DNA from: Siphonodentalium dalli
Lineage: Eukaryota; Mollusca; Scaphopoda; Gadilida; Siphonodentaliidae
Direction of reading: 5' to 3'
NCBI GenBank assembly: GCA_032622095.1
Contig: CP136061.1
Span: 125,624,754 to 125,688,753 of the forward strand
DNA: 64,000 nt
Both the position numbers and the translations under genes were made by a program. How positions within the stretch are numbered: position 1 is the stretch's first letter; each line of letters begins with the position of its first letter. Shown here piece by piece: positions 1 to 13,081 of this stretch. The notes under the pieces were generated by a model. That model had not been told where the DNA came from. It saw only the letters and a program-made list of their open reading frames with translations, and did no database searches.

Positions 1-1650
1 GTCAAAATGTTCAAACAGTTGGAATTTTCATGCTGACACAACATTACATGGAAATGTTACACCACATGTAGATTGAAATTGTTCTCATTGTTTGATTTGT
101 GTGGGATATTTTTCTACTTTTTGAAAAAAATTAGTCTAAAATTGCCATCAGTCGGAAATTTTCCAAACTTAGGGGGGTATCAAGTTGGAAATTTCTAACT
201 TTTGGAAGTTTGAGGTATCCAACCCAGCGGTGGTGCTAATAGTATTTCGCGAACATAGAGAGTTTGGTTTGGTTTGGTTCAACGGGGGCGGGGTGTGCAG
301 TTGGAATTGTTTCAATGTGAACAACCCCAACGAAGACCCTCTATAACCACGCCCCCCCCCCCAATTTCGTCAGTTATAAATGTCATGCCTGACATAGCAA
401 CAGACGCAATTGTTATCTTAGTATTAACATTGATTTTAGACCACAAACTTGTAACATATTGTCTTAATTTCGGTCCTGTTTTTGACTGAAATAGCCATCA
501 GTTGAACAAAGTCGCCATATTTATTGTTCTGTGTCTCCAAGTGTCCAAAAAACATCTTGGGCCACACCCTTGCGACACCCACATATTGGTGTTCTTTACA
601 CCAATATTTGGGCGTCGCATGTGTATCTTCCCATTTGATTTCAATTAAAGCATTCGCCCATCTGATAACAATTTCGAGAGATGCTGTGTCAGACTGCTTA
701 TGAATTTTTTAAATGTTGACAAATATGGGGGGGGGCAGGTACGTGGCTTGAGGGTATCCGATATCTGGTGGGTATTCACCTTGAACAAATTCCAACTGCA
801 CCCCACCCGTTCTGAACCAGAACAACCTCCTCTATGTCCGCAAAATACTATTTACAACCCTGGGTAGTAACTCTATAACTAGTACCTCAAACTTTCCAAT
901 TGTTTGGAATTTCCAACCTGATCGACACCCCCTAAATTTGGAACATTTCCAACTATGCACGTATGCTGATTTTTGTTCTTTTCGACCCTTGTTGGGACCC
1001 ACCCACCCCCATGTCCAAAATGTTTTCCGTTATCGGCAGTTTTTTTCCCGACCATTTTTGGACACCCACCCCCTTTTAATACTCAAACAGAGATTTGCGG
1101 GTGGGGGGGGGGGGGGGTTCACGGTAAACAGCTGTATATGAATTTATGTGCATACTATTTGTCATGGATGTTAACATTGACATGTAATAGGAACGAGTCA
1201 TTTTGGTGTCATTCGGCCAAAAAAACATGGCTGTCAGCGACCATCTTGGATTTTAAAATTCAAACCATTAGCATGGGTTACAGGCTATACTGTTTGTCTG
1301 ATCATCGTGACATTTTTCATTTACATGTATTGTAATATTGACATTCTAAGGTGTTTTTTTAAGCTAAACTCATTGCAAAAACAGTCAAAAAGACTTGCGG
1401 ACCAACCCACCCCGGCGTACGTGCCCGGAAAATCCCCCCCTTGACTGATGGCCACTTCGGACCAAAATTTTTACAAAAAGTAGGAAAATATGCTACTGCA
1501 TGTTGGTCTAAAAAGAACAGCTTTTATACTAATTACCTGTTGGAAATCAAACCATGAGAACAATTTCAACCAATGCATGGGTGTACAATTTCCAAGTATT
1601 GTTGTGTCAGGTATGAAATTCCAACTGTTTAACATTTGACCAAAGTCAAG
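1..1650. repeat. Large nested inverted-repeat element
   Basis: Bases 1-155 pair as an imperfect inverted repeat with 1440-1643. Bases 160-330 pair separately with about 760-957, so the structure is a foldback within a foldback. The unpaired part, about 958-1435, holds C-rich and G-rich runs and a segment related to 61262-61420. The left end may lie before the window. No transposase-like ORF is present. It is probably a non-autonomous foldback or TIR element, family unknown. Confidence 0.6.
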
Positions 1651-3329
1651 TTAGATACCCTCAAACCCCATGTCGCCATGTCCCTGGATGTGATAACTCC
1701 ATCAATCCCCTTTCACCGCGACTGAAGTGTTGACAGATCAAGGAAGATTAGTAAAAAATGGCTATATATATATATAGTTGAAATTACTGGGTGAGGTGTT
1801 TTAAAGACTATTTCATTGAGTGAATCATTTTATAGAAATATAATCACCAACCGCACCTTTGTTGATAAAATAGTGTTAAAATTCGCGACTAGGGTGACCA
1901 AACCCATCTATGATCAGGCAGTCGTCATTTTTCTATTGGTTTCGGGATGTTTACCAACCGTTCAATAGATGTTTTAAAACAAATGCCAAAAATTCAGTGC
2001 CTGTCGACGCTGTGTTTACCAACAGTTCAATTTCTAGCTTGCACCGCGCCCAGAATATCGGGTTGTATTTCGAGAAATTTATCGAAAAATGCTAAAACAT
2101 TTAAAGTATCATTTCAATGGGATAATGTGTATGCTAAATACGTTTAGTTTTCGTGGAGAAAATTGTGCTTTTGAAGTTTTAGAAAAATGCATTTTAATGC
2201 AAGCTCACTATGTTTTTAGTGGGACAATAGGGTGTAAAACATCGATTTATCAATAACTATGATCGATTCCAAAACAAGAGTATGACAGGAATGTGTCGGG
2301 CGTCACGACTTATCGAATGATGTAGGGATCGCCGGTAAAATATTCATAAGAAAGACGAGATGGACGAAATAATACTCACCGAATTTGATCGAAGCGAGCA
2401 TCATTTGCTTAAAACTGTTTGCCGAATAGTGACGTTCACGTCCGTTAACGCACTGTGTTATCTGGCAAAAACTCTTGAGTATCTGATACCACCATCTCCA
2501 TTGTATATAGAATCTGAGCATTTGTTAAGTAAAGAGAGAACACAAACAATGGATTTTAATACATTTGAAAGGTTGATTTTTTTTTGTATTTTGTGTCCAT
2601 TTCGGTACCAAGAACTGCTAGAATAATTAATAATTTCACACAAAACTCCAATCACCAAATAGCTTGTTGTCTTGATTCCACGAGGGGTGGGGGGGGGGGG
2701 GGGGGGTTCGTTTGTATCATGTTGAGTTAGATTTTCAATTGCATAATATAGTATCATACCCCCATATATTATAATGAAGAATAAACAGATATTTCAGCCC
2801 AATTAAAAGAAATGTACATATGCAGAGTGGTTCACTCAAGCAGGGATCAATCAACTGGAATTAGGCCACAGTGATAACATATATGGTGGTCAGCTTTAAC
2901 TTGGCTATGAACCCATGACCCACAACTCATCTCAACCCAATTTTTCATTGATCAACAGGCATGACATGAAAATTCTCAATATAGAAAATTATTTATGGGT
3001 AGTTCCCTTTCTCAAGGAAAATACTTATTAAATTTAAAACATTAGAATATTTAAGTCTCCTGTCATGATCTTTAGATATTATATCATGGATAAATGAACA
3101 GATTTTGAAGAAAAAAATCTATTTTGCAGAATTTCTTGGAACTGAAATAGTGAAATTTAAAATATTTTCATGTCATAAAAGTAAAGTAAATGAAGTTGTA
3201 TTATCCAATTGGTCGATGGTTCTTAAATATTGTGTCACAGTAATCGCTTATACCAAATTTTACTAAGATTCCTGACAGATTTTGAGAAATTTCATTTTGA
3301 AATACCAGGAAATTTTGGCAAAACGTGCG
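1651..3329. other. No gene recognised
   Basis: AT-rich sequence with a G-run near 2688-2706 and only short ORFs without recognisable domains. No RNA gene or repeat family was identified. Confidence 0.5.
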
Positions 3330-4652
3330 TCTGACCCTTAAGACCTATTTGATGTGGTTATGATAGATGATACTTTTTCAGCAGTCAGATACTCGAATAT
3401 AAGAGTTCAGTGCCCCCATTTCGTTGACACAACCATTGTATAGTATATAACACGCAGTATGGCCATGCACACTAAATGCATTATTTGTATTTCTCGGTAG
3501 TTATCCACGCGAATCTTTAACAACTAATTGAGCGCATGGTCGGCTTCTAAACAGGAAGTTGGTAGTTTGTGAGAAACACGCTCAAACTTGTTGGTACGTT
3601 TACAATTTGGTGGAGTCATAAACACCACGCTACATGTCTGAGCTGAAATTTGCTGTTGTTCACTGGTTGTCTCCAAATACAATAGACCTTAAAGGGATAT
3701 ACTGTACTCAAATATTGTTGTTGGTTTCTATAGTCTCTGAGTAGTAGAGTAAGGTAACCATATTTCCATTATTTGAAAGTCTGTTGAGTACGAAGTACTG
3801 TTACGGATGGCAGATTAACCTGAATGCGAAAATACAAATTGTCGTTGTCGAGTAATTTTTGTACAGGTTTCAATGAAATGTATCAAATAAATGTTATATT
3901 ATATGCATATATACTAGTCCCAGATTTAAGTTATGGTATCGTCACTAGTCAGTGAGTGGCTTGAGTTTACGCCCCGTATCAACATATTTTTTACACGATC
4001 TTAATTGAGTGCCACGCGTTGCCCAATCTACTATCCGCCAATTAATTCGATTACGTCTTGTACACGGAAATTCGTAATTTAACTTATGGATCCAGCCATA
4101 AATTAAATTTATATCAAATTATTAACTTTGATTTTAAGATAACCTATTAACCTGAACGTTTACAGAATACATCTTCGACTCAAATTACTTATTTCTCTAT
4201 ATATTATCGATATTAGATCGTTGTTATTACCGGGAATTTATTGAAAATGGCGTACAGTACCCATTAAACACAACCGGTATTTTGTTGCTGTTGCAGCCTT
4301 ACCCCAACACTAACCATGGTAAATTCCGAAGAATAATCCATCATAGTGTACCATTTAATAACTAAGTATATTAATACCTGCAGCAATCAACGGGTTGAGC
4401 ATGATAGCAACCGAAAAAGAAAATAACAAAAGGAAAAATTAAAAAACTTTTTAGTTATATTACAAAATCATTATGTTGTCATTGATCTTCATCTACATTT
4501 TAGCATACACTCTTCATTGGTATAAACAAGCAATGTCACTTGGTTCAGTTTATGGAAATTGGCCATTAACGCTAGCCATCCAATGACGCAGAAACAGATA
4601 TGTCCATAGACGCCCAATGTATACTATATGCACATATATTATATTCTAGTTC
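3330..4652. repeat. Duplicated 3' flank of TLR copies A and C
   Basis: This stretch, downstream of TLR copy A on the minus strand, aligns by eye with 53678-54457 downstream of TLR copy C. Shared blocks lie near 3340-3490, 3610-3680, 4290-4420 and 4510-4640, with gaps. The duplication that made copies A and C therefore took about a kilobase of 3' flank as well as the coding region. The two flanks have diverged far more than copies A and B have from each other. Confidence 0.65.
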
Positions 4653-6519
4653 CTACACTGTTAACTTTCCGGGTTTGGTTGGTAAGAAGTCCAAAAGGTT
4701 TGTCCAAAAGATTTCCTGTTGTCCCTCATCCTCTGACCAAGAAAGTCGACATTTCTTCGAGAACCAATATCTCGTGACGAAGAGCATGTCCTTCTTATCA
4801 ATTGGCTCCAATAAAACCATCACCATCGGCTTGTCGTTAACCCATGCGTGTTTCGACTCTAGTTCGGCCCAGCTGCTTCTGAGGAAATTTCTGGACACCA
4901 GTAGCACAACTGATCTACACATATGAATTGCTCGAACTATTTCTTCGTCGATCGAATACCCCAACCGGAAGTGCTTGTCGTTTATCATCACTTGATCTCT
5001 ATCGTCTTGAAGAAGTTTACGAATTCGACCATCAAGCTCGGGGTAAATTGTTCTTAGAACCAAATCTTTATCAGCCTGTGCGTATGCCAAGAAACAGATA
5101 AATTGGCTGGTCTCTTCCTCGTTGTCATCCTTATTAAGTTCTATGTAATTCTTTCGAAAGTTCCGGTATTTTGCGAGCAGCATCAATTTGTAAATCACGG
5201 CTCTCTTATAATACCCCAGAACTACCAACCCAAAGATGCAGAGCAGACTAACATAAATGGGCAGTGTTGTTGTGAGAATATCTCGGACACATTTCTTATT
5301 GATTTTTGAGTAAGAGATTTCTGACAAAAGTCTCACGTCACCATAAAAATCACAAGTCAAGTTATCGAAATGACGAACAATAAACGGGGCGCTTTTGAAG
5401 ATCTTCGATAAATATTTTGTATTCACAGTAACATTTGAAGTGTTTGCCGACAGGTCTAGGACGGCATCTTTTGTCTCATTGAAGCTAAGACTTTTGAGTT
5501 GTCCGAAAGCTTGATGATCGATGACGTGTATCGAGTTTGTTGAAAGATCGACGAGGTCAAGATGAGGAAGGTTGGAGAAGTCGACGTTCAGGGCACGTAG
5601 CTCGTTGTTAGACAAGTCAATAATCCTTAGTTCTGAATTCATGGAGAACAAACCACGTGGTACCACACTGAGTCCGTTTCTTGATAAAAATTAGTTCTTC
5701 CAATTTCGTGCAGTTACTGAACAGACTCTCAAATCTATGGTTTGTTTCAAATTTACCCAAAAGATTCGCATCCAGGTTAAGCTGCTTCAGAGATGGAAGA
5801 GAGATGCATGTTGCACCTCTAATATCAGAAAGTTTGTTATCGCTTAAGTCAAACCTTTCAATTCGCTCTCCTCCGCCCTTCAAAATATTGACGCCAGTAA
5901 GTTGTCCATGTCGGATGTTAACTTCCCGCAATGAATCTGCATTGCGAACCTCGTAATTCTCGCTTACGAATTCAAGGCACTGTGGCCAGAGGAAGGTACC
6001 ATCCAATGTCACAATCTCTAAAGTCCTTGGAACCGTAGTAGCAATTTGGAGTTTATCTCTGTCTTTGAAAGTACGTTGACACTTGTCTTGATGTTTACGT
6101 GGATAAACGTAGCCTGAAAGAGACACAACAAGCTCCCTTAATCTCCGAAATGTTGGTGGATGGAACAGAGACCGCCAGCTAATAAGTAGATTGGTATTCG
6201 ACATGTTTAGAATTTCCAGACCTTCGGTCAGATTATTAACTGTCCGAAGATCGCCGAGTTGAATATCACCGAAGCCAGATACATCAAAGACTTTCAGCTT
6301 AATGGTTCCATAACTCTTCATGAAATTAGAATCCAAATTCAGAGTCTTTACATCGGTCCTCCCTTGTGTCTCCCCTCGTATTCTGCTGATATTCAAATGC
6401 TCCAGCATTCCATTCTGAAGATCTTCAAATACTGAGAGAACACTGACGGGTTGCAGCTGATTGTTGTCAGAAATATCCAAAATGCGTAGTTTCCTGCAGT
6501 TTGAGAAAGCCTTCGGCAT
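4653..6519 (-). pseudogene. Toll-like receptor copy A, 5'-truncated and frameshifted
   Basis: Two minus-strand ORFs together make most of a TLR. The upstream ORF (6519-5617) encodes leucine-rich repeats. The downstream ORF (5666-4653, 337 codons) encodes the last LRRs, a transmembrane helix at about residues 133-153 and a TIR domain at about 189-330. TIR landmarks are box 1 CFLAYAQAD, box 2 around LGYSIDEEI and a box-3 RYWF. TLRs recognise microbial ligands and signal through TIR. Compared with copy C, an extra base in an A/T run near 5688 breaks the frame. A one-base loss near 5440 and a one-base gain near 5395 cancel each other but scramble the LRR C-terminal cap cysteines. Homology to copy C stops at about 6519, so the signal peptide and first LRRs are missing. 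An expressed TIR fragment cannot be excluded. Confidence 0.85.
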
Positions 6520-8406
6520 TATCGTTGTATATTTACACTCTAAGTGTTGTCATCACTAAATCCAGCATTCTGATTGGTCGGCGCCCACGTGGCTAGTTGC
6601 AGTTATTTCTCGGTGAATGCGCAACGCCTAATAACACCAAGCTAATAACACCATCGATACGTCATTAGGTTTGGAAAGACGAACGCGTAGTGCTTTGGGC
6701 GCATTTTGACTCGCGCAGGATTGACTTAATACATCATCGGGTTTCAACATGAAGAGAAATTGTTCCTATTAACTTTTGCCAAGGGTGCTATTGGGTACAT
6801 ATCAGACGGATTCGGTGCCACAGCACACACTTTCGACAGGCCCAAGATACATACAACGGTAATGGGAGATAGGTTATTTCCTGCGATTTGTTCCATGGTC
6901 CCATTAACCAACAGTGACTCGTACCAAATGCACACTGTATTAAATGCCTCATGGGATGTGCACTTTCTTAAATTTATACATTCGGAATATGAAATCGGAA
7001 ATCGTTCAGACAATATATAAACAATAGTTTTCACCTTAGACCTGGAAGTCGCCGCTCCACCACTCAGTCGTCATTGAAATTGCCAAGTACACACAGCCAT
7101 GCATCCGTAATTAAATATCACCCGCTCGGGAGCCATTTGTAGATTTGTTCGCTATAATTATTGCAAGTTTGAGCACATATCCGTATTTATTCAATACTAG
7201 GGGATTTCCCATTACAAAATGACGGGTATATAAATGTTCTTTACTTCTTTGTTACTTTCTGTTGTCCGCGGTATATTTAACAAATTCTCATTTCTATATT
7301 AGAAATGGAATGGTCATCCTTCTCTTTTCTTTTACACTGAAGGCCCGTGGGAACACTTTATTTCACCAACAACTGTATTTGACATCACACCCCACCCCAC
7401 ATGTAAGCATGCAGTCTATATTCAGCAGCGTAGGGCCACAGGCCCATAAACTGCGGCCCATTTGTGTGAATACTTTATTTCACTAAAACAGTATTATTCT
7501 ACCCCCAACCCACATATATGCATGCACATATGGAACGCAACACAATATTACTTTATTACTATAGAAACTATAACTGAAACAGACTCCACTCGGGATCCTA
7601 TATTTAGCGGCGGAGAGGCATGTGACACATTCGCGCACATTATGGTCTTGAACAGGCAACCTTGGGGACCTCATATTCAGCAGCGTATAGGGCCGTTTGA
7701 GGCAATTAATGAGGCACATGTGCGCTCTGCGCGCACATTTTGATGTTTTAAACATTCTTTTATCAGATGTATACACAACTGAAAGACTGAAAGAGCATTA
7801 ATTAGCAACGACAGTATTGTTTACATTGTAGGCCTACATGTATTAGTCTTGATCGGATGTGGCTTTTCTAACCGAGTTCCTAAGAATCTGCTGAACGCTA
7901 TACCCACTGGCGGGAGGTCACACTGCGTCCATTCGCCATATTCCATGTATACATACTCCTTCGATTCCACGCTCAATGCACAACTTTCATGACAAAGACA
8001 ACATTCAGTACTTATGTTCACACTGAACTGGCAAATTAAAAGACCATTTAGCACCAATTTCCAACTATGGTAGAGCGTTTGAGTCTCGACTCTACACAAA
8101 ATTACACACACTCCCACGACACAACCGACATCTGTTACTTATATTCACATAAGGTCTATAGTTCAGTGCAAAAGCTGCACATGTGGTCCACGTTCAATCT
8201 CAGGTTTCTTTGACCAATCGGCGTGAAATTCGATAAGTCACAGTATAGGCCGTCGTCCAAATTTGGGCATATATTGATAGTAAATTATGAGATCCACTCA
8301 GGTGTATTGGCACATCCGCGTAATGTAGATTGATATACGACTAATTAAGAGATTTACATTTTTCAATCTCAGGGACAATTCAATAAATAGTTAGTTTTAT
8401 ATCAAA
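6520..8406. other. Spacer upstream of TLR copy A, no gene recognised
   Basis: Repeated almost exactly at 11203-13081. Several ORFs of 70-98 codons occur on both strands, but none has a recognisable domain, and their conservation between the units only reflects the recent duplication. Confidence 0.5.
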
Positions 8407-9080
8407 CTAGCCGATGAGCCCGACGTTGTCCGGGCTATTCAAAAACCAAATTTCAAGTCGATAGCTCAACCCAGCCCGACGTTGTCCGGGCTATTCAAAA
8501 ATCAAATTTCAAGTCGATAGCTCTACCCGTTTCCGAGATCTGGTCTAAGCATCCGCGAAGCTGGCGTCGCAAGCGACCCGATAAAATTCGTATCCGGGGC
8601 AAGATACATTCACATACCAAATTTCAAGTCGATAGCTCCACCCGTTTCCGAGATCTCGTCTGCGCATGCGCGAAGCTGGCGTCGCACGGGCTCAGCGACC
8701 CGATAAAATTCGTATCCGGGGCAAGATACATTCACATACCAAATTCAAGTCGATAAGCTCCACCCGTTTCCGAGATCTCGTCTGCGCATGCGCGAAGCTG
8801 GCGTCGCACGGGCTCGGCGACCCGATAAAATTCGTATCTGGTGCAAGATACATTCACATAGCAAATTTCAAGTCGATAGCTCCACCCGTTTCCGAGATCT
8901 CTTCTGCACATGCGCTGCACGGGCGTCGCACCGGGCTCGCCAATACGATAACGACGACCGCCTGGTCAAACTACACACACGTACCAAGTTTCGTCCCGAT
9001 CGGTCGAGAATCGTAGATTTGTATAAATGACAGACAGACATACAGACAAACTTACAGAGGTCTTCAAAATATTAATGAGA
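8407..9080 (-). mobile_element. Helitron-like non-autonomous element, array A copy 1
   Basis: Read on the minus strand, the element ends in a short hairpin (AGCCCG...CGGGCT) followed about 6 nt later by CTAG and a flanking T. Its other end begins TCTC with an ATATTTTGAAGACC-like motif and a CTGT-type microsatellite. These are Helitron hallmarks: 5' TC, 3' hairpin plus CTRR, insertion between A and T. The body is about four degenerate units of 120-125 bp containing CAAATTTCAAGTCGATAGCT. No Rep/helicase ORF is present. Confidence 0.65.
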
Positions 9081-9791
9081 CTAGCCAATGAGCCCGACGT
9101 TGTCCGGGCTATTCAAAAACCAAATTTCAAGTCGATAGCTCCACCCGTTTCCGAGATCTGGTCTGCGCATGCGCGAAGCTGGCGTCGCACGGGCTCGGCG
9201 ACCCGATAAAATTCGTATCCGGGGCAAGATATATTCACATAGCAAATTTCAAGTCGATAGCTCCACCTGTTTCCGAGATTTTCGTCTGCGCATGCGCGAA
9301 GCGGGCGCCGCACGGGCTCGCCAATACGACAACGTCGACCGCCTGGTCAAACTACACACACGTACCAAGTTTCGTCCCGATCGGTCGAGAATCGTAGATT
9401 TGTATAAATGACAGACATACAGACAGACAGACAAACATACAGGCAAATTTCAAGTCGATAGCTCCACCCGTTTCCGAGATCTCGTCTGCGCATGCGCGAA
9501 GCTGATGTCGCACGGGCTCGGCGACCCGATAAAATTCGTATCCGGGGCAAGATACATTCACATAGCAAATTTCAAGTCGATAGCTCCACCCGTTTCCGAG
9601 ATCTCGTCTGCGCATGCGCGAAGCGGGCGCCACACGGGCTCGCCAATACGACAACGTTCACCGCCTGGTCAAACTACACACACGTACCAAGTTTCGTCCC
9701 GATCGGTCGAGAATCGTAGATTTGTATTAATGACAGACAGACAGACAGACAGACAAACATACAGACAGAGGTCTTCAAAATATATATGAGA
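9081..9791 (-). mobile_element. Helitron-like non-autonomous element, array A copy 2
   Basis: The CTAG terminus at 9081-9084 directly abuts the TCTC terminus of copy 1, so the elements sit head-to-tail. The far end at 9791 is flanked by A, as expected. This copy contains an extra internal body-plus-microsatellite segment at about 9440-9770 that is missing from array B. Confidence 0.65.
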
Positions 9792-9868
9792 TGAATGAAT
9801 GAAAGTGTATGGTAAAGTTACTAAATATATAGCGTTATATATGTGTGTGTTATACAGAATCATATACA

Positions 9869-11202
9869 TTTGTAAATCACGGCTCTCTTATAATACCCCA
9901 GAACTACCAACCCAAAGATGCAGAGCAGACTAACAGAAATGGGCAGTGTTGTTGTGAGAATATCTCGGACACATTTCTTATGGATTTTTGAGTAAGAGAT
10001 TTCTGACAAAAGTCTCACGTCACCATAAAAATCACAAGTCAAGTTATCGAAATGACGAACAATAAACGGGGCGCTTTTGAAGATCTTCGATAAATATTTT
10101 GTATTCACAGTAACATTTGAGAGTGTTTGCCGACAGGTCTAGGACGGCATCTTTTGTCTCATTGAAGCTAAGACTTTTGAGTTGTCCGAAAGCTTGATGA
10201 TCGATGACGTGTATCGAGTTTGTTGAAAGATCGACGAGGTCAAGATGAGGAAGGTTGGAGAAGTCGACGTTCAGGGCACGTAGCTCGTTGTTAGACAAGT
10301 CAATAATCCTTAGTTCTGAATTCATGGAGAACAAACCACGTGGTACCACACTGAGTCCGTTTCTTGATAAAAATTAGTTCTTCCAATTTCGTGCAGTTAC
10401 TGAACACACTCTCAAATCTATGGTTTGTTTCAAATTTACCCAAAAGATTCGCATCCAGGTTAAGCTGCTTCAGAGATGGAAGAGAGATGCATGTTGCACC
10501 TCTAATATCAGAAAGTTTGTTATCGCTTAAGTCAAACCTTTCAATTCGCTCTCCTCCGCCCTTCAAAATATTGACGCCAGTAAGTTGTCCATGTCGGATG
10601 TTAACTTCCCGCAATGAATCTGCATTGCGAACCTCGTAATTCTCGCTTTCGAATTCAAGGCACTGTGGCCAGAGGAAGGTACCATCCAATGTCACAATCT
10701 CTAAAGTCCTTGGAACCGTAGTAGCAATTTGGAGTTTATCTCTGTCTTTGAAAGTACGTTGACACTTGTCTTGATGTTTACGTGGATAAACGTAGCCTGA
10801 AAGAGACACAACAAGCTCCCTTAATCTCCGAAATGTTGGTGGATGGAACAGAGACCGCCAGCTAATAAGTAGATTGGTATTCGACATGTTTAGAATTTCC
10901 AGACCTTCGGTCAGATTATTAACTGTCCGAAGATCGCCGAGTTGAATATCACCGAAGCCAGATACATCAAAGACTTTCAGCTTAATGGTTCCATAACTCT
11001 TCATGAAATTAGAATCCAAATTCAGAGTCTTTACATCGGTCCTCCCTTGTGTCTCCCCTCGTATTCTGCTGATATTCAAATGCTCCAGCATTCCATTCTG
11101 AAGATCTTCAAATACTGAGAGAACACTGACGGGTTGCAGCTGATTGTTGTCAGAAATATCCAAAATGCGTAGTTTCCTGCAGTTTGAGAAAGCCTTCGGC
11201 AT
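9869..11202 (-). pseudogene. Toll-like receptor copy B, lacking TIR domain
   Basis: Copy of the 5188-6519 part of TLR copy A. LRRs are encoded in 11223-10300, the last LRRs in 10349-10044, and the transmembrane segment in 10108-9860. The frame-breaking A/T-run insertion near 10371 is the same as in copy A, so it predates the duplication. The base lost near 5440 in copy A is still present here (near 10122), so the LRR cap cysteine codons read through, but the following T-run insertion near 10078 then breaks the frame before the membrane helix. The reading frame stops just after the helix because the duplication junction at 9869 removes the whole TIR domain. As DNA it is an LRR-plus-membrane remnant unable to signal through TIR. 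Confidence 0.85.
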
Positions 11203-13081
11203 TATCGTTGTATATTTACACACTAAGTGTTGTCATCACTAAATCCAGCATTCTGATTGGTCGGCGCCCACGTGGCTAGTTGCAGTTATTTCTCGGTGAA
11301 TGCGCAACGCCTAATAACACCAAGCTAATAACACCATCGATACGTCATTAGGTTTGGAAAGACGAACGCGTAGTGCTTTGGGCGCATTTTGACTCGCGCA
11401 GGATTGACTTAATACATCATCGGGTTTCAACATGAAGAGAAATTGTTCCTATTAACTTTTGCCAAGGGTGCTATTGGGTACATATCAGACGGATTCGGTG
11501 CCACAGCACACACTTTCGACAGGCCCAAGATACATACAACGGTAATGGCAGATAGGTTATTTCCTGCGATTTGTTCCATGGTCCCATTAACCAACAGTGA
11601 CTCGTACCAAATGCACACTGTATTAAATGCCTCATGGGATGTGCACTTTCTTAAATTTATACATTCGGAATATGAAATCGGAAATCGTTCAGACAATATA
11701 TAAACAATAGTTTTCACCTTAGACCTGGAAGTCGCCGCTCCACCACTCAGTCGTCATTGAAATTGCCAAGTACACACAGCCATGCATCCGTAATTAAATA
11801 TCACCCGCTCGGGAGCCATTTGTAGATTTGTTCGCTATAATTATTGCAAGTTTGAGCACATATCCGTATTTATTCAATACTAGGGGATTTCCCATTACAA
11901 AATGACGGGTATATAAATGTTCTTTACTTCTTTGTTACTTTCTGTTGTCCGCGGTATATTTAACAAATTCTCATTTCTATATTAGAAATGGAATGGTCAT
12001 CCTTCTCTTTTCTTTTACACTGAAGGCCCGTGGGAACACTTTATTTCACCAACAACTGTATTTGACATCACACCCCACCCCACATGTAAGCATGCAGTCT
12101 ATATTCAGCAGCGTAGGGCCACAGGCCCATAAACTGCGGCCCATTTGTGTGAATACTTTATTTCACTAAAACAGTATTATTCTACCCCCAACCCACATAT
12201 ATGCATGCACATATGGAACGCAACACAATATTACTTTATTACTATAGAAACTATAACTGAAACAGACTCCACTCGGGATCCTTTATTTAGCGGCGGAGAG
12301 GCATGTGACACATTCACGCACATTGTGGTCTTGAACAGGCAACCTTGGGGACCTCATATTCAGCAGCGTAAAGGGCCGTTTGAGGCAATTAATGAGGCAC
12401 ATGTGCGCTCTGCGCGCACATTTTGATGTTTTAAACATTCTTTTATCAGATGTATACACAACTGAAAGACTGAAAGAGCATTAATTAGCAACGACAGTAT
12501 TGTTTACATTGTAGGCCTATTAGTCTTGATCGGATGTGGCTTTTCTAACCGAGTTCCTAAGAATCTGCTGAACGCTATACCCACTGGCGGGAGGTCACAC
12601 TGCGTCCATTCGCCATATTCCATGTACATACTCCTTCGATTCCACGCTCAATGCACAACTTTCATGACAAAGACAACATTCAGTACTTATGTTCACACTG
12701 AACTGGCAAATTAAAAGACCATTTAGCACCAATTTCCAACTATGGTAGAGCGTTTGAGTCTCGACTCTACACAAAATTACACACACTCCCACGACACAAC
12801 CGACATCTGTTACTTATATTCACATAAGGTCTATAGTTCAGTGCAAAAGCTGCACATGTGGTCCACGTTCAATCTCAGGTTTCTTTGACCAATCGGCGTG
12901 AAATTCGATAAGTCACAGTATAGGCCGTCGTCCAAATTTGGGCATATATTGATAGTAAATTATGAGATCCACTCAGGTGTATTGGCACATCCGCGTAATG
13001 TAGATTGATATACGACTAATTAAGAGATTTACATTTTTCAATCTCAGGGACAATTCAATAAATAGTTAGTTTTATATCAAA
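11203..13081. other. Spacer of unit B, no gene recognised
   Basis: Near-identical to 6520-8406, with a few substitutions and small indels near 12515 and 12625. No coding or RNA gene was recognised. Confidence 0.5.

Larger units (their letters stand above)
5188..9868. repeat. Tandem segmental duplication, unit A
   Basis: Bases 5188-9868 are repeated head-to-tail at 9869-14220 with only scattered differences. The offset is 4683 over TLR, flank and spacer and about 4676 in the first repeat element. Unit A has roughly 320 bp extra inside its Helitron-like array. The junction at 9869 joins the array flank to the middle of the TLR membrane region and shows short microhomology (ATT). The similarity suggests a recent duplication or an uncollapsed haplotype in the assembly. 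Confidence 0.85.

Noticed and set aside
8666-9719. Repeated ORFs of 60-116 codons (MREAGVARA type) in the Helitron-like arrays
   Set aside because: They arise from the tandem body units in several frames on both strands and show no protein-like features.
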